The position numbers and the translations under genes were made by a program. From CAXQRU01 sp964226685 (GTDB lineage: Bacteria > Pseudomonadota > Gammaproteobacteria > Pseudomonadales > Cellvibrionaceae): 10,060 nt of DNA. Shown in pieces: positions 1 through 4,747 of this stretch (positions within the stretch are counted from its first letter, which is position 1; each line of letters starts with the position of its first letter). The notes under the pieces are model-generated. The model saw only the letters and a list, made by a program, of their open reading frames with translations, was not told the DNA's origin and ran no database searches. Location: assembly GCA_964226685.1 (NCBI GenBank), contig CAXQRU010000174.1, forward strand, positions 1 through 10,060, read 5' to 3'.

Positions 1-77
1 GGTATAAGCTCGCTCCTCACTTGATTTTTCTATATAACATTATGAAATATATCGTAAAAATTGAAATTTTTTGGCGT

Positions 78-106
78 TTGAAAAGATAAAAAAATCTCGT
101 TATCTT
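78..106 (+). promoter_or_regulatory. Probable sigma-70 promoter of the tRNA array
   Basis: A TTGAAA -35 box (78-83), a 17-nt spacer and a TATCTT -10 box (101-106) lie about 55 nt before the first tRNA. The expected start is near 113. An inverted repeat AAGATAA/TTATCTT (83-89/100-106) covers the spacer and -10 and could be an operator. No promoter-like sequence fits in the 2-10 nt gaps between the tRNAs, so this is the best candidate driver of the whole array. Confidence 0.5.
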
Positions 107-159
107 GTAAAAACATTCACTGAGACCAACCGTTTTTATTGTTGTGATGAATGGGTGTT

Positions 160-231
160 ATCCCTGTGGCCTAGTGGTTAGGGCACCTGACTTTCTATCA
201 GGCGGCACCGGTTCGAATCCGGTCAGGGATA
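160..231 (+). tRNA. tRNA-Glu(TTC)
   Basis: The cloverleaf is complete. The acceptor stem is 160-166/224-230 (7 bp), the D stem GCCT/GGGC, the anticodon stem CCTGA/TCAGG with loop CTTTCTA (anticodon TTC at 193-195), and the T arm ACCGG-TTCGAAT-CCGGT. The discriminator is A231. No CCA is encoded, unlike most chromosomal tRNA genes of gammaproteobacteria, so the 3' end would need CCA-adding enzyme. It is the first gene of the nine-tRNA array. Confidence 0.9.
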
Positions 232-235
232 TTTT

Positions 236-480
236 GGAAGTATGGCCGAGTGGTAAGGCAGCGGGTAGAGCTGAAGCACTGTAAAATGTCATAAAGAAAA
301 TGAAGGTAGTTTTGCGACTGGCAAGGCACTTATTGTAGTGCATAGTGGGTCTACGTACAAAATAAGTAACGACGTCAGGCGCTAAAATAACTCATTTTAT
401 TATGACATTTTACGGTGCTTCAGCTCTAACCCGTACAGTGAATGTTCGCTGCATGAGTTCGAATCTCATTACTTCCGCCA
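236..480 (+). pseudogene. tRNA-Ser gene split in the anticodon loop by an inserted element
   Basis: The two halves fit a class II tRNA-Ser. The acceptor stem GGAAGTA (236-242) pairs with 470-476, the discriminator is G477 and CCA is encoded at 478-480. The D stem is GCC/GGC, the long variable arm pairs CAGTG with CGCTG (436-440/447-451), and the T arm is ATGAG-TTCGAAT-CTCAT. The anticodon stem GCGGG (261-265) pairs with CCCGT (430-434), but a 161-bp element with long inverted repeats sits between them. Removing the element leaves only about three loop nucleotides (T266, A428, A429), so the anticodon is lost or lies within the element arms and cannot be read. A functional tRNA would need precise RNA excision, for which I see no known intron signature. 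Confidence 0.8.
267..427. mobile_element. MITE-like non-coding element inside tRNA-Ser
   Basis: The 161-bp insert is bounded by inverted repeats 267-294 and 400-427: 28 bp with one mismatch, which would be a G-U pair in RNA. Weaker matching continues inward (AAAATGA/TCATTTT). The repeats begin AGAGCTGAAGCAC and continue GTAAAATGTCATAA. If the outer A and T are counted as target, the element is flanked by TA on both sides (266-267, 427-428), as expected for IS630/Tc1-mariner-type insertion. It has no coding capacity. The family is not recognised with certainty; an inner 133-bp element (281-413) with GTAA ends is a second possible boundary. Confidence 0.65.
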
Positions 481-482
481 AT

Positions 483-567
483 GGAAGGTACGGCCTAGTG
501 GTAGGCAACCGGTCTTGAAAACCGGCGCATTGTTAACGCGGTGGGGGTTCGACTCCTCTACCTTCCT
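483..567 (+). tRNA. tRNA-Ser(TGA)
   Basis: This is a class II tRNA. Acceptor GGAAGGT (483-489) pairs with ACCTTCC (560-566). The anticodon stem CCGGT/ACCGG holds loop CTTGAAA with anticodon TGA at 516-518. A long variable region (526-542) contains a CGC/GCG stem, and the T loop is TTCGACT. The discriminator is T567 rather than the usual G of tRNA-Ser, and no CCA is encoded. It reads UCN codons. It starts 3 nt after the interrupted tRNA-Ser. Confidence 0.88.
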
Positions 568-571
568 CTTT

Positions 572-645
572 GCCCTGTTGATGGAATTGGCATACATGCG
601 TGCCTTAGAAGCACGATTTTCCGAGTTCGAATCTCGGACAGGGCA
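572..645 (+). tRNA. tRNA-Leu(TAG) with a short variable loop
   Basis: Acceptor GCCCTGT (572-578) pairs with ACAGGGC (638-644), and the discriminator A645 is typical of Leu. The D arm ATG-GAATTGGCATA-CAT is Leu-like. The anticodon stem CGTGC/GCACG carries loop CTTAGAA with TAG at 606-608, reading CUN. The T arm is CCGAG-TTCGAAT-CTCGG. The variable region is only five nucleotides (ATTTT, 616-620), whereas bacterial tRNA-Leu normally has a long class II arm. No CCA is encoded. It appears foldable but is structurally atypical. Confidence 0.85.
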
Positions 646-655
646 TTAACAGCGG

Positions 656-730
656 GTACGAGTGGCAGAGTGATGATGCACGGAACTGCAACTTCCGTTG
701 ACGCCGGTTTGAATCCGGCCTCGTACTCCA
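656..730 (+). tRNA. tRNA-Cys(GCA)
   Basis: Acceptor 656-662 pairs with 720-726 over 7 bp. The D stem is GCA/TGC, and the anticodon stem CGGAA/TTCCG holds loop CTGCAAC with anticodon GCA (688-690). The T arm is GCCGG-TTTGAAT-CCGGC. U73 (T727), the main Cys identity base, is present and CCA is encoded (728-730). Confidence 0.92.
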
Positions 731-737
731 AATTAAA

Positions 738-813
738 GGTTCATTAGCATAGCTGGGTCTAATGCATTCGGTTGTCAGCCGAGAGGTCACCGGTTCGAAT
801 CCGGTATGAGCCG
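738..813 (+). tRNA. tRNA-Asp(GTC)
   Basis: Acceptor GGTTCAT (738-744) pairs with ATGAGCC (806-812) with one G-U. The anticodon stem TTCGG/CCGAG holds loop TTGTCAG with anticodon GTC at 774-776. The T arm has loop TTCGAAT. The discriminator G813 matches Asp identity. The 3' flank reads CCT rather than CCA, so the end is not fully encoded. Confidence 0.9.
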
Positions 814-822
814 CCTTATTAA

Positions 823-899
823 CTGGGTGTAGCGCAGTTTGGTAGCGTGTTGGGTTTGGAACCCAAAGGTCGTAGGTTCAAATCCTACCACCCAGACCA
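823..899 (+). tRNA. tRNA-Pro(TGG)
   Basis: Acceptor CTGGGTG (823-829) pairs with CACCCAG (889-895), the discriminator is A896 and CCA is encoded (897-899). The anticodon stem TTGGG/CCCAA holds loop TTTGGAA with anticodon TGG at 857-859. The T loop is TTCAAAT. This is the most conventional tRNA of the array. Confidence 0.93.
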
Positions 900-904
900 A
901 TTGT

Positions 905-976
905 GCCCGTGTAGCTTAACGGTAAAGCATCTGCCTTGTAAGCAGGAGATTGTCAGTTCGAGTCTGACCGCGGGCT
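905..976 (+). tRNA. tRNA-Thr(TGT)
   Basis: Acceptor GCCCGTG (905-911) pairs with CGCGGGC (969-975) with one G-U. The D stem is GCT/AGC. The anticodon stem TCTGC/GCAGG holds loop CTTGTAA with TGT at 937-939. The T arm loop is TTCGAGT. The discriminator is T976 and no CCA is encoded. A degenerate second copy lies at 4181-4249. Confidence 0.9.
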
Positions 977-980
977 TATT

Positions 981-1056
981 GCTCGATTAGTTTAATTGAA
1001 TAGAACGCTGGCGTGCGGAGCCGGTAGTGTGGGTTTGAGTCCTGCATCGAGCGCCA
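981..1056 (+). tRNA. tRNA-Arg(GCG)
   Basis: Acceptor GCTCGAT (981-987) pairs with ATCGAGC (1046-1052), the discriminator is G1053 and CCA is encoded. The D stem GTT/AAC is weak. The anticodon stem CTGGC/GCCGG has loop GTGCGGA, giving anticodon GCG (1015-1017). Bacteria normally read these codons with an ACG (inosine) tRNA, so GCG, together with G at loop positions 32 and 37, is unusual. It is the last gene of the array, and its 3' two thirds recur at 4269-4319 with one mismatch. Confidence 0.85.
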
Positions 1057-1211
1057 ACTCACTATTAGGAATACTTAAAACCATCGTGCCAACACTGAGT
1101 TTTTCTTAATTAAATAAAGCGCATTTGTTGTACTTTCTATAATTAGACGGCACTTGTCAAAACGAAATGCCTGGACTAGTATGGTACGTTTCCTAAGACG
1201 CAGGCACTACA
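1057..1211 (+). promoter_or_regulatory. Intergenic leader of the sigma-54 activator with a -10-like box
   Basis: The stretch between the tRNA array and the activator gene holds a perfect TATAAT (1138-1143) but no good -35 box at 15-18 nt upstream, so the promoter call is weak. I see no sigma-54 promoter here and no copy of the repeats found upstream of the ompA-like gene. A T-run near 1100-1104 follows the array, but no convincing terminator stem precedes it. Confidence 0.3.
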
Positions 1212-2546
1212 ATGCAGCCCTCTATTTTGGTTGATTTGAGTGATAATGCTTTTCATCTCGAGTTAAAACAGACAAAAATCTTCTCGCATTTTACCGTGGA
1301 GCTTGCGGAAAACACCTCAGATTGGGTAAATCGTTTGGTGACAGGTTCTTATACGATTGCGCTGACTGACTCCGCTACTTTTTCTGCGAGTGATTTAGAC
1401 GCATTACTTGCTGGGCAGGTTCTCAATAGAACCGATGTGATTTTTATTAGTGATGGTAACGTTCACTCTATTATCGACGAGGCCATGCGTCATGGCGCTA
1501 GTTTTCACTTTCGTCGACCCGTAAAAATCACAATGCTTGAAGAATTATTAGAGGAAATATATAAAGAAACGCTGCAAGTGAACCATCATGCAAATAATCC
1601 GCTGGCCACTGAATTGATCCAATTTGGTTTGCTCGTGGGTTCCTCGCCAATCATGCTCAAGCTCTATAGGACCATCCGCAAAGTGGCCGAAACTCATGCG
1701 AGTGTCTTGATAACGGGGGAGAGTGGTTCAGGCAAAGAATTAGTCGCCAAAACCATACATTTGATTAGCGATGCGTCGACGCCGTTTGTTGCAATCAATT
1801 GTGGTGCATTATCGCCAGAGTTGATTGAGAGCGAATTATTTGGTCATGAAAAAGGTGCATTTACGGGTGCTGATCAGCACAAAAAAGGGGTTTTTGAGCA
1901 AGCTGAAGGTGGCACCTTATTCTTGGATGAGGTTTCTGAAATGCACTTGGAGCATCAAGTTAAATTGCTTCGGGTATTGGAGAGTGGTGAATATCGTCCT
2001 GTGGGTAGCCAACACTCCAAAAAAGCTAATGTCCGCATTATTTCGGCGACCAACCGAAATCCATTGAAAGCGATTGAAGACGAACTATTTCGTGAAGACC
2101 TCTATTTTAGGCTGAGTCATTTCCCAATTGAATTGCCGCCGTTGAGAGAACGAGGAGGGGATATTGTTGGCCTTGCCAAACACTTTCTTGCCTACCGAAA
2201 TACGGAAGAAGGCACGTCAAAAACGATTAGCCCTGGTGCTCTAAAAAAAATTGCCGCTCACTCGTGGCCTGGTAATGTGCGCGAGCTTAAGCATACTATT
2301 GAACGAGCGTATATTCTTGCAAATGATACTATTGACGAGGCTAACTTATCGATCGAAGTATTGCCGACTCCAAAGCCCGATGATGATTTGCGAATTCCTC
2401 AAGGATTAGCATTAGAGGAACTTGAGAAAGCGGCGATATTACAAACCTTAGATCAAAACCAAGGCAATAAAAAAGAAACGGCAAATCAGCTTGGCGTTAG
2501 TGTGAAAACACTCTATAACAAGTTAGAAAAATATGATGATCTGTAA
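1212..2546 (+). CDS. Sigma-54-dependent transcriptional activator (NtrC family, degenerate receiver)
   Basis: This 444-aa bacterial enhancer-binding protein couples ATP hydrolysis to open-complex formation by sigma-54 RNA polymerase. Residues 1-115 look like a receiver fold (beta strands near ILVDLSD, TIALTD, DVIFISD), but the terminal Lys-Pro is replaced by RRPV (101-104) and the surroundings of D53 are not typical, so phosphorylation is doubtful. The AAA+ domain (about 140-370) is complete: Walker A GESGSGKE (169-176), GAFTGA sigma-54 contact loop (215-220), Walker B GGTLFLDE (233-240), candidate arginine fingers in FREDLYFR, and sensor II WPGNVREL (352-359). A Fis-type HTH ends the protein (about 403-440). 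The ATG follows a weak AGG at 1202-1204. It converges on the minus-strand ompA-like operon, which carries a sigma-54 promoter and is its likely target (inference). Confidence 0.93.
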   Translation: MQPSILVDLSDNAFHLELKQTKIFSHFTVELAENTSDWVNRLVTGSYTIALTDSATFSASDLDALLAGQVLNRTDVIFISDGNVHSIIDEAMRHGASFHFRRPVKITMLEELLEEIYKETLQVNHHANNPLATELIQFGLLVGSSPIMLKLYRTIRKVAETHASVLITGESGSGKELVAKTIHLISDASTPFVAINCGALSPELIESELFGHEKGAFTGADQHKKGVFEQAEGGTLFLDEVSEMHLEHQVKLLRVLESGEYRPVGSQHSKKANVRIISATNRNPLKAIEDELFREDLYFRLSHFPIELPPLRERGGDIVGLAKHFLAYRNTEEGTSKTISPGALKKIAAHSWPGNVRELKHTIERAYILANDTIDEANLSIEVLPTPKPDDDLRIPQGLALEELEKAAILQTLDQNQGNKKETANQLGVSVKTLYNKLEKYDDL

Positions 2547-2570
2547 AAGCCCTAATGCAGATTAGGGCTT
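2547..2570. terminator. Bidirectional hairpin between convergent genes
   Basis: A perfect 10-bp stem AAGCCCTAAT/ATTAGGGCTT with loop GCAG begins directly after the activator stop codon. On the minus strand it is followed by TTTT, so it can end the DUF2383 operon. On the plus strand the T-tract is poor. Its place between two convergent stop codons (2546 and 2603) supports a shared terminator. Confidence 0.65.
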
Positions 2571-2602
2571 ATGGAGCCTCTTATATTATCATTTCACTAT
2601 GT

Positions 2603-3049
2603 TTACGCGGTCGCATGCTGAAGTGACAACATTTTATTGTGTACGGCTTGCATTCGTAAATAAATCTTTTCAAGTTCTCGAACAAGGTCGAGCTTTTGAT
2701 TTTCAGCAATGGCCGTGCAAAGTTTTTTGAGTATCTTATCTTCGACCTCTTCGAGTTGGTCAATCAAAATATGATCTGAGTTGCTAGTTAGCTTTGAGAG
2801 AATAGATGCATAATGTTTTCTGACATCCACTAAAAAATCACTCTTCTCTTCTCGTTCTAGATTTTCATAGACAAACAAATTTTGTAACCTGTCTCTGGCA
2901 ATTTCCTTTTCGGCCAAAACATTATTAATGGTGATTAGCAATTTTTCATCTTTAATCTTGGCTCTAGCATCCCTGTAAAAATCAATGCTGCTGTTCAAGA
3001 CTTGAATTAATTCACGAATAGATTGAATATGGTCGACATATATAGACAT
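2603..3049 (-). CDS. DUF2383/PA2169-like four-helix-bundle protein
   Basis: This 148-aa protein is almost entirely helical, rich in Lys/Glu/Leu, with no signal peptide or membrane segment, and so probably cytoplasmic. The N-terminal pattern (IRELIQVLNSSIDFYRDA, then KIKDEKL and a helix starting AEKEIARDRLQNL) resembles the DUF2383 ferritin-like bundle of PA2169-type proteins, whose biochemical role is unknown. This is a pattern match by eye, not a profile hit. GGAGG lies 6 nt before the ATG. It is the last gene of the ompA-like/ytjA-like operon, 40 nt after the DUF1328 gene, and such genes often sit with DUF1328 and other stress-induced envelope genes. A palindrome AGTGAT-A-ATCACT (3079-3091) overlaps the upstream gene's stop codon and may affect mRNA processing. 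Confidence 0.75.
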   Translation of the reverse strand: MSIYVDHIQSIRELIQVLNSSIDFYRDARAKIKDEKLLITINNVLAEKEIARDRLQNLFVYENLEREEKSDFLVDVRKHYASILSKLTSNSDHILIDQLEEVEDKILKKLCTAIAENQKLDLVRELEKIYLRMQAVHNKMLSLQHATA

Positions 3050-3089
3050 AATTCCTCCAAAATTAACGGATTAAATAAAGTGATAATCA

Positions 3090-3251
3090 CTACTTTCTAA
3101 GCAATCTGATGGCTATAGAGATAACAAATAACGTTATAAATAAAAAAAATAGTATTTGCGCAATATTAGTGGCGGATGCTGCTATACCGCCAAAACCTAG
3201 TACGGCTGCAATAATAGCAATTAGTAAGAAAACAACCGCCCAACTTAACAC
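3090..3251 (-). CDS. ytjA: DUF1328 (UPF0391, YtjA-like) small membrane protein, GTG start
   Basis: This 53-aa hydrophobic protein begins at GTG (3251-3249), preceded by a strong GGAGGTG at 6 nt spacing (3264-3258). No in-frame ATG exists, which makes the gene easy to miss. It has two transmembrane segments (about 5-22 and 33-48) and a basic tail RLLRK. The order Trp-Ala near the N-terminus, then IAAVLGFGGIA (14-24) and a second hydrophobic helix matches the YtjA/DUF1328 family of E. coli, tiny inner-membrane proteins of unknown function often found with stress genes. It is the middle gene of the sigma-54 operon, 56 nt after the OmpA-domain gene. Confidence 0.85.
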   Translation of the reverse strand: MLSWAVVFLLIAIIAAVLGFGGIAASATNIAQILFFLFITLFVISIAIRLLRK

Positions 3252-3307
3252 TACAATCACCTCCAATGGTTATTTATTTTAGTTAAGCTCCTCTAAGAGG
3301 GCTCAAA

Positions 3308-3907
3308 TTATTGATACGCAACTTGGTCATCAGAAATCACAATAATTTCTACTCGACGGTTCTCGGCACGACCTTTAGCGGTATCATTGTTCGCTACCGG
3401 ATCTGTCTCACCAAGACCACGCTTATCCATCGGAACCGATGTAATGCCTCTTTTCTCTAGATAGTCCTCCACGGCACTGGCTCTTCGCTCAGATAAATCC
3501 TTGTTGTACGTTTTGGTTCCGATGCTATCCGCATGGCCGACAACGGTAACTTTTTCAGTATCTGGATCTTTGATTTCCGATATTAATTGGTCGATGACCT
3601 TTTTACTGTCTTTTGATAGTTCAGCGCTATCAAAAGCAAAGTTAGTAACCTCTACAATCTTATCGGGTTTGGTTTCGACTTTTGGGATTACCACTACATT
3701 AGCCTTTTTCTCAATTTGGCCGCTAGTGCTTTTGGGCTCGCACTCAGGGAAGTTATCTCCTTTTTTCACTTGCACGCATTCACTGGAACCACTGATTACC
3801 GGTTCATTGGCCGAGCTTTCAAGATACGAATTTTCGCTGGCTATAGCACTCATCGAAATGGCCATAGCCGCGGTTAACGTATAAATATTTAGATTTTTGG
3901 TATTCAT
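3308..3907 (-). CDS. OmpA C-terminal domain protein (peptidoglycan-binding, secreted)
   Basis: The 199-aa product starts at the ATG at 3907, which has GGAGGAGAC a few bases upstream. An in-frame start 14 codons earlier has no SD and lies only about 13 nt from the predicted transcript start. Residues 1-24 form a signal peptide ending AIAS. A linker with two Cys (C44, C56, possible disulfide) and a repeat-free stretch to about 80 follows, then an OmpA_C domain (84-190) with the GHADSIG motif, D127, the SERRA segment and GRAENRRVEI, which bind diaminopimelate in peptidoglycan. It lacks the eight-strand OmpA barrel, so it is probably a periplasmic, wall-bound stress protein. It is the first gene of a minus-strand operon with the DUF1328 and DUF2383 genes, and a consensus-like sigma-54 promoter lies 65 nt upstream. 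Confidence 0.88.
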   Translation of the reverse strand: MNTKNLNIYTLTAAMAISMSAIASENSYLESSANEPVISGSSECVQVKKGDNFPECEPKSTSGQIEKKANVVVIPKVETKPDKIVEVTNFAFDSAELSKDSKKVIDQLISEIKDPDTEKVTVVGHADSIGTKTYNKDLSERRASAVEDYLEKRGITSVPMDKRGLGETDPVANNDTAKGRAENRRVEIIVISDDQVAYQ

Positions 3908-3971
3908 AACAGTCTCCTCCAATTGAAGTGAGTCTCTATCACACAACACTATCTTGTGCTCGCGGTAAATA

Positions 3972-3988
3972 ATGCGAGTAGCGTGCCA
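3972..3988 (-). promoter_or_regulatory. Sigma-54 (-24/-12) promoter of the ompA-like operon
   Basis: On the minus strand the sequence reads TGGCACG-CTAC-TCGCA. GG (-24) and GC (-12) are exactly 10 nt apart, one base off the TGGCACGN4TTGCA consensus. Transcription would start near 3962, giving a leader of about 55 nt before the ATG at 3907. An adjacent sigma-54 activator gene supports the call. Confidence 0.8.
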
Positions 3989-4030
3989 GGATGAAAAATG
4001 AATATTTAGGTGAATTATTTGCGACGAAAG

Positions 4031-4108
4031 TATGAAAAATTACACCATAAATGATGTTTTACTCATGGATGGTTTGTAATTATTTCATTGCACTGTAATT
4101 ATTTCATT
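4031..4108. promoter_or_regulatory. Candidate upstream activator sites (repeats) for the sigma-54 promoter
   Basis: A perfect 15-bp direct repeat TGTAATTATTTCATT occurs at 4075-4089 and 4094-4108, with a 19-bp period. A third copy in inverted orientation and one base shorter (TATGAAAAATTACA) is at 4031-4044. These lie about 70-145 bp upstream of the predicted start, where NtrC-family activators usually bind. The assignment to the nearby activator is inference. Confidence 0.5.
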
Positions 4109-4148
4109 AGTAGATAGGGTTGGATATTGATGAGATTCATTTGGCTCC

Positions 4149-4180
4149 TTTAGGTCCCATTGTGTTTAGGTCCCATTGTG
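4149..4180 (+). repeat. 16-bp perfect tandem duplication
   Basis: TTTAGGTCCCATTGTG occurs twice back to back (4149-4164 and 4165-4180), directly before the tRNA-Thr remnant. It looks like a local slippage or junction duplication. No gene is affected. Confidence 0.9.
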
Positions 4181-4249
4181 TAGGGCTCTTAACGGTAAAG
4201 CATCTGCCTTGTAAGCAGGAGATTGTCAGTTCGAGCCTGACCGAGGGCC
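4181..4249 (+). pseudogene. Degenerate copy of tRNA-Thr(TGT)
   Basis: Positions 4188-4243 match 915-970 of the intact tRNA-Thr with one substitution, and keep the D loop, the anticodon arm (TGT) and the T arm. The 5' side is disrupted: extra bases (GGGCT) split the start of the D arm, and no 5' acceptor strand complements the 3' strand. It is therefore probably not functional. Confidence 0.75.
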
Positions 4250-4253
4250 TATT

Positions 4254-4318
4254 GCTCGTGGATAGAAAGCTGGCGTGCGGAGCCGGTAGTGTGGGTTTAA
4301 GTCCTGCATCGAGCGCCA
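4254..4318 (+). pseudogene. Degenerate copy of tRNA-Arg(GCG)
   Basis: Positions 4269-4319 match 1007-1057 with one substitution (G to A in the T loop), including anticodon arm, T arm, 3' acceptor strand and CCA. About 11 nt of the D arm are deleted between GCTCG and the anticodon stem, so the D arm cannot form. Together with the Thr remnant it repeats the end of the array 3.26 kb downstream in the same orientation. Confidence 0.78.
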
Positions 4319-4376
4319 ATAAGCCTACACATTTAGAGCATATGAATAAATGGAATCATTAAAAGTAATAGACCAA

Positions 4377-4736
4377 TTAACAATGACGAAAAATACTTCT
4401 TAATAAAATAGGCAGGCAAGCAATTAATAGTGCTGCTAAGTTCAGGCCCATATAGAAAAGTAGATCGTTAGGTCTGTGATCGATAATGACTAATAAAATT
4501 CCAAGAAGGGGAAAAATACACCCGATAGCAGAGTGCATAATTGCTGATCTGAGGTTGATTACTCGCCTTTAAATTGAAAATAAAAAATGAAAGTAGCATT
4601 GATAATGGTACTGGGTACGAGAATTAACAGCATATAAGAGAGAAACTACTCCGGTTGGGTCTGAAGCCGATGCCGGGAGTGAAACAAAGAGTAAATAAAT
4701 CGTGGCTTGAACTAAACATGTATGATTTCGATCCAT
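4377..4736 (-). pseudogene. Frameshifted gene for a small exported/membrane protein
   Basis: The gene starts at an ATG at 4736, 11 nt after the XpaC-like stop codon. It encodes a signal peptide (residues 1-24, ending LPASA) and then SDPTGVVSLLY. Continuing in that frame gives a poorly hydrophobic tail and a stop at 4569, but shifting frame near 4633-4637 gives a clear membrane segment (MLLILVPSTIINATFIFYF, to a stop at 4559). Returning to the first frame near 4560 gives a hydrophobic 53-codon ORF (4538-4377) with two membrane segments and an HRPND turn between them. The simplest reading is one protein of about 120 aa broken by two compensating indels. Alternatively, 4569-4736 (55 aa) and 4377-4538 (53 aa) are separate small genes, although the second has no clear SD. 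Family not recognised. Confidence 0.5.
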
Positions 4737-4747
4737 CGATATTTTTC

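Noticed and set aside
267..427. Group I or group II self-splicing intron in tRNA-Ser
   Set aside because: At 161 nt it is too short, has no recognisable catalytic core, and is dominated by terminal inverted repeats typical of a transposable element.
158..790. Short ORFs on both strands across the tRNA array (158-343, 541-747, 605-790)
   Set aside because: They coincide with tRNA genes; the peptides are the familiar antisense or read-through tRNA translations, with no SD.
160..1056. Suppressor tRNA in the array that could read the amber codon at 9217-9219
   Set aside because: None of the readable anticodons is CTA; the interrupted tRNA-Ser anticodon cannot be read, so no support exists.
3286..3303. 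Hairpin between the ompA-like and DUF1328 genes as a terminator
   Set aside because: The stem is short (CCTC/GAGG plus AGC/GCT with a bulge) and no T-run follows on the minus strand; the genes are probably co-transcribed.
1057..4253. Integrase-mediated genomic island with tRNA att sites
   Set aside because: No integrase or recombinase is encoded between the repeats, and the repeat spans parts of two tRNAs rather than a single 3' end; kept only as a possible duplication event.
4120..4362. ORFs of 60-80 codons over the tRNA remnants on both strands
   Set aside because: They are translations of degenerate tRNA sequence and show no protein-like features.
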